Assembly: GCF_008831285.2 (NCBI RefSeq)
Contig: NC_045148.1
Coordinates: 22,311,002-22,375,001 of the forward strand
Direction: 5' to 3'
DNA: 64,000 nt
From: Nymphaea colorata
Taxonomy: Eukaryota > Streptophyta > Magnoliopsida > Nymphaeales > Nymphaeaceae
Below are positions 55,175 through 64,000 of this stretch, piece after piece; within the stretch, counting starts at the first letter, position 1, and every line of letters starts with the position of its first letter. The notes beneath the pieces were generated by a model that worked only from the letters and a program-made list of their open reading frames with translations, was not told where the DNA came from and did no database searches. The translations under genes and the position numbers were made by a program.

Positions 55175-57891
55175 TAGGGATGGCAACGGATCGGATTCGG
55201 ATTAGATATACATTTTATCATATCCGATTTTTCGGATATTCATATATCCGGATTCAGATTAGGATTCGAATTCGGATGAGAAGAAGTTTATACCATATCT
55301 GAATCCGACTTTAAAATCTACATCCGAATTCGATTTTTAGTTATACTTGAATCCGATCCGAATTCGTTTTTTAGTTATACTTGAATCTGAATCCGATCCG
55401 AATTTCAAGTTATATCCTAATCCGATCCGAATTTTAAGTTATATTCGAATCTGATTCGAATTTTAAGTTATATCCAAATCTGATCCGAATCCGAACTTAA
55501 AGCATGAGTTAGTGTCTCACGTTTTGAAGTTGTGACCTATGAATGGTTGGCAAAAGGCCTAGCCAAATGCATCAACTTAAAATTATGATATAAGAATAAT
55601 ATAAATTGTATATAAAAGGGTATAATCTGATTAAGAAGTAATGACTTTTTTGAAGTTGTATATAATAATAGTTAAATAATTATCATATTACCATTTAACT
55701 TAAAGAATTTAAAATCATATCACATAAAACTAATTAATAATTCATATTGTATTTTAATTAAATGTTTTTGTGTAAACAAGGAAACTATTATAGTTAAGAC
55801 ATCAACTAAACATTATATCTTAAATAATGTATTTATTTAATTAACATTAATGAAAAAAACTTGTATCAAGAAATTTCAATAAAATGAGTATTTTTAAAAT
55901 ATGAAAATTAATCACAAAAAAATATATTTAATGTGAAATAGCTGTTGGTAAGTTTATCGTATATAAAAAAAAAATTAAAAATTATGTTTTGGCTTCACTT
56001 AAAATTTTAAAACTATAGTTTGGATCTTGCAACAAAACAACTCCTAAGTTTATCGTATATAAAAAAAAATGAAAAACTATGTTTTGGCTTCACTTAAAAT
56101 TTTAAAGAAATGGAATTAAGTGTGTCATCTAAACAACTCGTAATTCTTTTTTTTTACTAGTACATTTGACTTTCATACTTTCTTTGTAATAATTGTTAAA
56201 TCAGGTGACCCATATTATTTTTCATTAAAAAGACATTATTTAATGATTTTTTTTATTTCATTGAGTTAAATGAAATAATTTATGCCACATTCATAAAAAG
56301 AATGTTCAATGATCTATGTGATAATTTATTAGTCCTCTTACCTTTATTACAATAGTTTTTGTTACATAAAATTGTATAATTACTTCGATGATATAAAAAA
56401 TAGTTTATTAAATCAAACAATTTGTTGTTTACCTATTAAGTTAAAGGCTTTTGTTTTCAAGTTCGTGAATTATGTGTTATATATAAAATATCTAAGACTT
56501 TTGAATGAATTATATGATTATATAAAATGATTTATTAGATTGATTAAATAAGTAAAATAATAATTTGATAGATTTTTTTTTTTATGTGTTTAGCAGCTTT
56601 TTTGTATTATACATATTTACTTGAAACAGTGAAGATGCTTTCAACTTAAAACGAATATCATAATGCATTTGAGATTTCTATTTATTATAAAACATATTTT
56701 TTATATGATTTCTATATATTTTCCACAAGTTGTTCATATGATTTGTTTTTCATAAGTTATTCATATGGCATTTCATACTTTTTTCATATCAATTGTGCAT
56801 ATTGAACATTGATTTGATTATTTTTAAATATTAACATATTTTGATGGAGTAAACTATTATTTGATGATATCACTTATTTATAAATTATTAAAACAAGTGA
56901 CTTACATTATTTTTCATTTAAGAAAGACATTATTTAATGTTTTTTTCTAATTCCATTGAGTTAATTAAAAGACTTTTGCTTTATGTATGTAAAAATAGTT
57001 TTTCAATGATGTCAAACTTTCATTCTTCAACATCCTCACTAACTTTTTGGGTTAGCCCTCTTAGCTTTATTGCAATAAGTGTTCTTTTTCATAAATTTGT
57101 ATTATATTTAAAAAAATCATATAATTTATTAAATCAAACAATTTATTGTTTTTCTATTAGTTAAACGTTTTTGTTTTTAAATTTGTGAATTATGTATTGT
57201 ATATCAAATCCTAAGACTTGTAGACATATTATATGATTATATAAAATAATTTACTTAATTAATTAAATAAATAATTGATAATTTGATAAATAAAACTTTT
57301 AAATACTTTAAGTTAAATTGTGTATATGGTAATTGTTTGGCTATTATTATATGCAACTTCATGGAAGTCATTACCTCTTAATCAGATTATACATTCATAT
57401 AAAATTCATATTCTTATTCAATCAGATGTTAAGTTGGGGGGTTTGGTTAGTCCTTTTGCCCAACCATTCATAGGTCTGGGACACCAACTCAATGTTCGGA
57501 TTCGGATTTCAGCGTTTCATATATCAACTCACGGTTAGGATTTGGATTTTGGATCCGGATATCAACTCACGGTTCGGATTCGGATATCAACTCATGGTTT
57601 GGATTCAGATATCAAACTGTAATTCAGATTCAGATATCAACTCACGATTCAGATATACGGTTAAGTATCCGATCAGATATTTACTTAACACCGAATCTGA
57701 ATCCGTATCCGATCGGATTAGATGGTTGAGTATCCGATCGGATATTTACTTAAAACTGAATCTGAATCCGATCGGACGTTATTTCTTAAATCTGAATCCG
57801 ATCCGATTTTTTTATTCGGATGTTAAATTGCTTACCATATCCGATTTTTTAAAGGCATTTTGAACGGATATCCAATCCGTTGACATCCCTA
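55175..57891. mobile_element. hAT-like non-autonomous element, 2.7 kb, with 8-bp target duplication
   Basis: The left end TAGGGATGGCAACGGAT and the right end ATCCGTTGACATCCCTA are inverted repeats (16 of 17). Flanking octamers are ATTAGGTT (55167-55174) and ATTGGGTT (57892-57899), 7 of 8 identical. Sub-terminal regions (55190-55500 and 57480-57870) consist of repeated TCCGAATCCGATCCGAA-type units, in opposite orientation on the two sides. The middle is extremely AT-rich with no transposase-like ORF; the longest plus-strand ORF (57492-57863) is translated sub-terminal repeat. Ends and duplication length fit the hAT superfamily. Confidence 0.75.
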
Positions 57892-57899
57892 ATTGGGTT

Positions 57900-59880
57900 C
57901 AATTAAGTTAACAAGCTTCACTGAAGCTTATTGAAACGAGCTTCAAATGAACTCGACAAATCAAACCAAAGTTAACATAAAAAAATAGATTACCTAATTT
58001 TAGTGGCTGGTGCCAAGATCGTGTTGGCCCAGTTCAAGCTCTACTCGACTCATGTCTAGGCATAGGTTCAGCCCACTTACTTGATGGTTATAAGTGAAAC
58101 GAAATAATGCTTTAGTAATTTTATTAATACAAAATGAGATCAGTGTATATAACATTAGCAAACGATAAGTTGGCAAATTAGAGCAACTGGATGACTGAAA
58201 AGACAGGTGCAATTCACATGATAGGTCTAGCCACTATGTCAAATATGTCAATCTCATATTCTATGGCTCAGTGAGTTGACGGACAAATCGGAAGGGCGTC
58301 ATGCTGCAATATTATATTCCATAAATAGTGTTAGAGGGCATCAGCGCCGACAACTGGTAGAAGCGTTTCCTAGGAAGCAAATGGGATATAAAAAGCAAAC
58401 AAAGAAGACCTGTCGAGGCTTTAAATTAAATTTTTCAGATTCTGAATTGTCACGTGCTTGTGGCTGTGGACAGAAACAGCTCCAAGGAGTTATTAAAATA
58501 TTTTGTTAAGACATAATAATAATCATGTAGGGCTCTGCTCATTTATTATGTCGTTTGACGTTAGGTACCCTTTTACGTTAAAATGCACCACGGGAACTTG
58601 ACATTGGGATGAAGAACAATCAATTTGGAACGAGCCTTGAAACACTTAAATAAAATCATTTCTTTCACCGATGCATTTCAGAGATACAAAAATGCGTGCA
58701 GTAAATTGGCTCGATTAATTTGAACATGCTCAACTCTTCTTACGTGCTGCATAACTTGTTAAGTTGGTTGTTTTAAAACTGGCAAATTTGGTGGTTAATT
58801 TAATATTCATTGCCCAGCTAGTTTGCGTCTGCGTTCATTCTTTTATTATTTATATTATCCTAATTATTATATTCTTGACTCGATTATTCAGGTCATGGTT
58901 TATGCTTTAAAGCTTTAGCTTCAGGAAAAAAATCAAGATGAAGCAATGTCCTAAAAATCAGTCGTGAATATCATGTACACCAAATCAAATCCCTAACAAA
59001 GGAACCAGATTTGGAACGTGATCCTTATTAGTCAATGGATATTAACTTCTCTTTTCCTTTCGGATAGTTCCCACACATAGGCCAGTTCACCCATCATATG
59101 ATTTCCATCTAACTTCTTCCTTAAACCTCCAGTTATATTTGATAAGCAAATACATATCCTTAATATTCTTATTTACTGACCTCAATATGTGAACATAAAA
59201 AGATATCCTATTCAAATCCTATCACTTGACTGTAAGGTATATGATTAGGACCTTAGATCGAGTTTTGTACGTCGCCCCTATGTGTATAACGAGTGTACAT
59301 TGGATGTAAGCCATGTTACCAATATGCATATTTACTTTTGTACTCAAATATTGCATATGCTTGTATGTGAGATAACAAAATATGTATATGATGTAATGAG
59401 ATAACGGGTGGATATATGAGACAATACTAAACATAAGTATGAGATAATGTTTATGAGATAATAAGATAACATTATAAGCAAGGCAACAAAAATGAAGACG
59501 TTTTTTTCACCATCTAGAAGGCTATATTGGTTGTAACGATATGCATCTACAGACTGATAAGTTTTACTTTTATCGAATCTCCAAATCTTTTTTTTGAGGT
59601 TTTCTTTTTTTTCTTCCGAAAAGTTTTTTTTTTGTAATCATCATGAGTATTTTTTGTCATTATTAAAATGACACATGAAAATTCATACACAAGAGGAGCT
59701 TATATAACTGACCTCTAGATTAAGTTGCATGCATATATCCATATACATCAATGAATATGACGTCCACGGTAGGTGATTTTGGTAGGGGCCTCCTCAAGAT
59801 GCTTTTAGAGCTTTTTCTTAAACACGCCAAGCTCCCCAAGACATTTCCTTCCACTAGCCAAGGAAGTGAGCGATTCTGTA
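57900..59880. other. Intergenic, upstream of the Gnk2 gene
   Basis: No gene recognised. A 77-codon ORF at 58276-58509 is basic and unassigned. TATATAA at 59701-59707 lies 174 bp before the Gnk2 ATG and could be a core promoter, but this is weak. Confidence 0.4.
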
Positions 59881-60264
59881 ATGGGGCTCATTAGGTTGAA
59901 GATTGGCTTCTCCCTTTTCCTTCTCCTCCTTTCCCTCCATGTCAACCATGCGATCAGCAGCACCAATGACTACATCGACCACCGCTGCTCCACAACTGGT
60001 AATTACACAGCTGGGAGCGTGTAAGAGATGAACATGGAGGCCGTCTTCTCCACCTTCAACAAAGATGCTCTTCTCATTGGTTTTTCCAACGTCACAGCGG
60101 GCCAAGGATCGGAGACAGTCTATGGCCTGGTTCAAAGCAGGGGCGATGTTGATCAACAGGATTGCAAGGTGTGCATCTACAATTCCACCGTACAACTCGT
60201 TAAATACTGCCCCAACACAATGTTTGCCATCATATGGTATCAAAAATGCCAGCTGCGCTACTCC
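59881..60264 (+). pseudogene. Gnk2 (DUF26) domain gene, exon 1 start, split by a copia element
   Basis: ATG at 59881 gives a signal peptide (MGLIRLKIGF then SLFLLLLSLHVNHA), followed by a Gnk2/stress-antifungal domain: DHRCSTTGNYTAGS, FSTFNKDALLIGFSN, the C-x2-C pair DCKVCIYNST, and YCPNTMFAIIWYQKCQLRYS. Such domains occur in pairs in cysteine-rich receptor kinases (CRKs), secreted repeat proteins and plasmodesmata-located proteins. Which of these this was cannot be told from one domain. There are two breaks. A TAA at 60022-60024 (codon 48) sits where the family usually has Tyr, and the reading frame is otherwise clean. The LTR of a Ty1-copia element follows directly after LRYS at 60265. The rest of the gene should lie beyond the right edge. 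Confidence 0.85.
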
Positions 60265-60529
60265 TGTTGATGTATGGAAGTTGATCCATACTGGACACTC
60301 ATTTTGTACAAATGCGGGTTTGCCCTAATCCTTATGTTTTGCGGATGGCCGCCGCTTGAGAGTGTCTATTCTGTGTGTTCATAGAAGAGAGAGAATACAA
60401 GAGATCTGTGCGATCGTGGATGTAGGAGATTATTGCTCTGAACCACGTAAATCGTTGTCTTCTTCCTTGTTGCTTCTAACCCCCTCTTGAGAGTGCGAAA
60501 GGAGAGTTTATTGTGTGTTGTTCCTAACA
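60265..60529 (+). mobile_element. 5' LTR of a Ty1-copia element
   Basis: A 265-bp segment beginning TGTTGATGTATGG and ending TTCCTAACA (TGTT...AACA), directly followed by the primer-binding site. The five bases before it are ACTCC, the expected target duplication, whose partner lies outside the window. Confidence 0.75.
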
Positions 60530-60531
60530 AC

Positions 60532-60543
60532 TGGTATCAGAGC
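60532..60543 (+). other. Primer-binding site (initiator Met tRNA)
   Basis: TGGTATCAGAGC, two bases after the LTR end, is complementary to the 3' end of plant initiator methionine tRNA, as in most plant copia elements. Confidence 0.9.
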
Positions 60544-60566
60544 TCGGTTCGTTCGAGGTAGGAACA

Positions 60567-63500
60567 ATGACGCTGGAAGAAGGAAAGGTCAGAATCGAGA
60601 AGTTCAACGGTAAAGACTTCGGATTCTGGAAGATGCAGATCGAGGACTACTTGTATCAGAAGAAACTGCATGAACCGCTCATGGGAGCGAAACCCGCAAC
60701 AATGGCCGATGCAGATTGGCAGTTGCTGGATAGACAAGCCCTTGGAGTCGTCCGGTTGACGCTGGCCAGAAACGTCGCCTTCAACATTGTTAACGAGAAG
60801 ACAACAAGTCTGATGAAGACGCTAACAGATATGTACGAAAAACCCTCTGCTTCGAATAAGGTATATCTGATGCGTCGATTATTTAATTTGAAAATGGCTG
60901 AAGGTGCCTCTGTTACGGATCACATAAATGAGTTCAATGTTATTACTTCTCAATTATGTTCTATGGATATTAAGTTTGATGATGAGGTTCAAGCTTTAAT
61001 TTTACTGTCATCTCTATCGGAGAGTTGGAGTGCTACTGTGACCGCCGTGAGTAGTTCATCGGGGTCAAGCAAATTGAAGTTCAGTGGTGTTTGAGATTTA
61101 ATACTTAGTGAGGACATTCGCAGAAGAGAGGCAGGAGAACCCCTCGGTTCTGCCCTAAATTTTCAAAATAGGGGCAGAACTAATCAACGCTACCAAGAGC
61201 GTGGAAGGTCCAAATCTAAGGGAAGGAGTCAATCCAAACCTCGAAGTGATGGCTGTTGGAACTGTGGTAAGCCAAGACACCGGAAAAGAGATTGCAGGTT
61301 GTTGAAGAAGAAGAACCCAAATCGTGAAGATGATTAAGCAAATGCAGCAATAGAAGATATAGCTGATGCACTTGCATTGAGTGTACACAGCTCTATAGAG
61401 TCTTGGATTTTAGACTCTGGTGCATCTTTCCATTCAACGTATTCTAATGAAAGTATGCATAACTATGTTGCAGGAAAATTTGGCAGAGTATACCTTGCAG
61501 ATGATGAACCTCTGGATATTGTAGGGAAATGTGAGATTCACATTAAAATGCAGAATGGACATGTATGGAAGTTAAAAGATGTCAGACGTGTCCCAGGGTT
61601 GAAGAGGAATCTCATCTCGGTCGGACAGTTAGATAACGAAGGTTATGTTACTACCTTTGTTGGCGGATCTTGGAAGATAACCAAAGGTGCTATGTTTATA
61701 GCACGGGGTCACAAACTTGGCACTTTGTACATGACTGCAGATGTGAAAGACACAGTGGATGTGGTGAAATGTAAGAATAAATCATTGTTGTGGCATTACC
61801 GGCTTGGGCATATGAGTGAGAAGGGAATGAAGATCATGACAACAAATAACAAGTTGCATGACTTGAAATCTGTAGACATTGGGCTATGTGAAGACTGTGT
61901 TTTCGGGAAACAGAAAATGGTCACTTTCTCCAAAGTTGGACGGCCTCCAAAGAAGGAAAAGCTAGAGTTGGTGCACACTGATGTTTGGGGACCAGCTCCA
62001 GTTCGTTCTCTTGGAGGATCCCTATACTATGTCACATTCATTGATGATTGTACAAGGAAGGTATGAGTTTACTTTCTCAAACATAAATCTGACGTGTTTA
62101 TTGTTTTCAAAAGGTGGAAAGCAGAAGTAGAAAATCAGACCGGAAAGAAGATTAAATGCCTGCGGTCTGATAATGGAGGTGAGTATGACAGCAAAGAGTT
62201 TAAAAAATTTTGTGCAGATCATGGGATTCGAACACAAAGAACGGTCCCTAAAAAGCCACGACAAAATGGGGTTGCTGAAAGAATGAACAGAACCCTTTGT
62301 GAAAGAGCAAGAAGCATGAGACTGCATTCAGGCTTACCAAAGATGTTTTGGGCGGATGCAATCAGTACAGCTGCATATTTGATAAATCGTGGGCCTTCTG
62401 TTCCTTTGGACTATGGAACACCTGAAGAAGCCTGGACCGGCAAGGAGGTAAATCTTGCACACTTAAGAGTCTTCGGTTGTGTTTCTTACATACATATAGA
62501 CTCGGATAAAAGGGATAAATTAGATCATAAGTCCAGGAAATGTTATTTCATTGGTTATGGAAATGATGAGTTTGGGTATCGCTTTTGGGATGATAAAGCG
62601 AAGAAAATTATTAGACATAATGATGGAGTGTTTAATGAGATGGCTCTTTACGAAGATAAGGATAGTCTTATGTCTGAGAAGAATGGACATCATGATACAA
62701 GTGAAGACATTGTAGAACTTCAAGATGTCTCTAAAGATGATGTTGCAATTAAGAGTCAAGATGGAAACAGTCACATGGAACAAGAAGCAAGCACATCCCA
62801 ACCTCCATTGAGGAGATCAAGTAGAAGGCCAAAACCAAATCGAATGTATTCTCCTTACTTACATTACTTGTTGTTAACTGATGCTGGAGAACCCGAGTGT
62901 TTTGATGAAGCAATGCAGGTTACAGATTCTGTTAAGTGGGAGTTAGATATGAAAGAGGAGATGGACTCTCTACGTGCTAACAGAACGTGAACATTAACTG
63001 AGCTTCCTTGTGGGAAGAAGGCATTGCAAAACAAATGGGTATACAGGATTAAAGAAGAAGCAGATGGAAGAAAAAGGTATAAAGCAAGGTTAGTAGTGAA
63101 AGGTTTTCAACAGAAAGAAGGTATAGATTATACAGAAATTTTCTCTCCTGTTGTAAAACTAACTACTATAAGATTGGTATTGAGTTTAGTTGCAGCTGAA
63201 AATTTATATTTAGAGCAACTAGATGTAAAGACTGCATTCCTTCATGGGGATTTGGAGGAAGATATTTATATGGTGCAACCTGAAGGCTTTCAAGTATTAG
63301 GAAAAGAAAGTCTTGTATGCAAGTTAGAGAAGAGTCTCTATGGTTTAAAGCAGGCACCGAGACAGTGGTACAAAAAGTTTGATAACTTCATGGGGAGAAA
63401 TGCTTTTAAGAAGTGTGATATGGATCACTGTTGCTATTTTAAGAACCTTGATAGTTGTTATATCATTTTACTATTATATGTGGATGATATGCTTATTGCA

Positions 63501-64000
63501 GGCTCAAATTTGCAAGAGATTAATTCTCTGAAAGAACAACTATCAAAGGAGTTTGAAATGAAAGATCTAGGCGCTGCGAAACAAATCATTGGGATGAGAA
63601 TTAGTAGGGACAGTAAGACAGGTACGTTAAATTTGTCTCAACAAAATTATATTGAGAAGATCTTGTGCAGATTTAAGATGCAATATGCTAAACCTGTTAG
63701 TACGCCTCTTGCTAGTCATTTCAAACTGTCCAAGGATTTGTCACCCAAGACACATGAAGAACATGAAGAAATGTCAAAGATTCCATATGCTTCAACAGTG
63801 GGTAGCTTGATGTATGCTATGGTATGCACTAGACCAGACATAGCACAAGCAGTGGGAGCAGTGAGCAGATACATGGCTGAGCCTGGAAAGAAACATTGGG
63901 AGGCTGTGAAGTAGATATTACGTTATTTGAAAGGAACTTCAGGTATGAGTCTTTGTTTTAAGAAAAACAAATTACTTTTGCATGGCTTTGTGGATGCAGA
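60567..64000 (+). pseudogene. Ty1-copia gag-pol polyprotein, five stops, runs off-window
   Basis: One frame runs the whole way without frameshift. The order of domains is gag-protease-integrase-RT-RNase H, which defines copia. Gag (UBN2) covers residues 1-175 (FNGKDFGFWKMQIEDYL). A CCHC zinc knuckle (CWNCGKPRHRKRDC) lies near residue 230 and the protease ILDSGAS near 281. Integrase follows, with HHCC (WHYRLGH...CEDC) and the catalytic D-D-E in VHTDVWGP, SDNGGEY and GVAERMN. Reverse transcriptase has YKARLVVKGFQQ, LYGLKQAPRQWY and YVDDM near residue 971. RNase H is just starting at the window end. Similar to Tnt1/Tork-type elements. Stops lie at 61092 (TGA), 61335 (TAA), 62064 (TGA), 62988 (TGA) and 63912 (TAG). 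The last three replace conserved tryptophans. Confidence 0.9.

Noticed and set aside
57492-57863. 123-codon plus-strand ORF rich in Ile, Arg, Ser and Asp
   Set aside because: Translation of the hAT-like sub-terminal repeat array.
1-64000. tRNA, rRNA, CRISPR array, bacterial-type operon or phage genes
   Set aside because: No cloverleaf with proper A and B boxes, no rRNA text and no spaced direct-repeat array were seen. The window is plant nuclear DNA.

Overview
This is plant nuclear DNA, from an angiosperm genome rich in repeats. The evidence is AT-rich intergenic sequence, many (TA)n and (GA)n tracts, a leucine-rich-repeat receptor kinase family of the FLS2/EFR/Xa21 type (LRR-XII), a Gnk2 (DUF26) gene start, Ty1-copia, LINE, hAT and Tourist-like elements, and no operon or prokaryotic signals. 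I cannot name the species. I see no clearly intact, full-length protein gene. The window is mostly a graveyard of one receptor-kinase family plus transposable elements.

Layout. 1-3.5 kb: a long LTR-like repeat, with a second, inverted and truncated copy at 15.1-17.5 kb. 3.5-10.2 kb: minus-strand LRR-RLK cluster. It holds an exon 2 remnant, a 5'-truncated copy A (4.9-6.3 kb) and a longer copy B (7.5-10.1 kb), whose signal peptide and LRR ectodomain form an uninterrupted 532-codon ORF although the kinase half is broken. 11.6-12.9 kb and 25.6-26.5 kb: an inverted pair of a dispersed repeat. 14.4-14.8 kb: an older exon 2 remnant of the same family. 18.5-22.3 kb: a plus-strand piece with the intron and exon 2 of the same family, tandemly duplicated with a period of about 1.68 kb. 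24.2-25.4 kb: a broken DUF4283/LINE ORF1-like region. 26.6-30.5 kb and 48.3-52.3 kb: direct copies of a non-coding repeat block about 22 kb apart. 30.9-31.6 kb: a plus-strand 5' fragment of the RLK family. 34.4-36.5 kb: Ty1-copia RNase H and LINE ORF2 tails. 45.0-46.6 kb: a hAT-like element that contains another RLK 5' fragment. 55.2-57.9 kb: a 2.7 kb hAT-like non-autonomous element with an 8-bp target duplication. 59.9-60.3 kb: a Gnk2 secreted/receptor gene start with a nonsense codon, split by a Ty1-copia element that runs off the right edge (60.27-64.0 kb).

How the parts relate. The RLK pieces (eight in all, on both strands) descend from one non-RD, LRR-XII-like receptor gene. Its single phase-1 intron lies just after the activation segment. 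Copies A and B share two inactivating lesions, so the gene was already broken before that duplication. Later changes were tandem duplication, deletions between short direct repeats and transposon insertion. Several small transposons can be placed exactly, because paralogous empty sites or exact 8-bp duplications lie in the same window.
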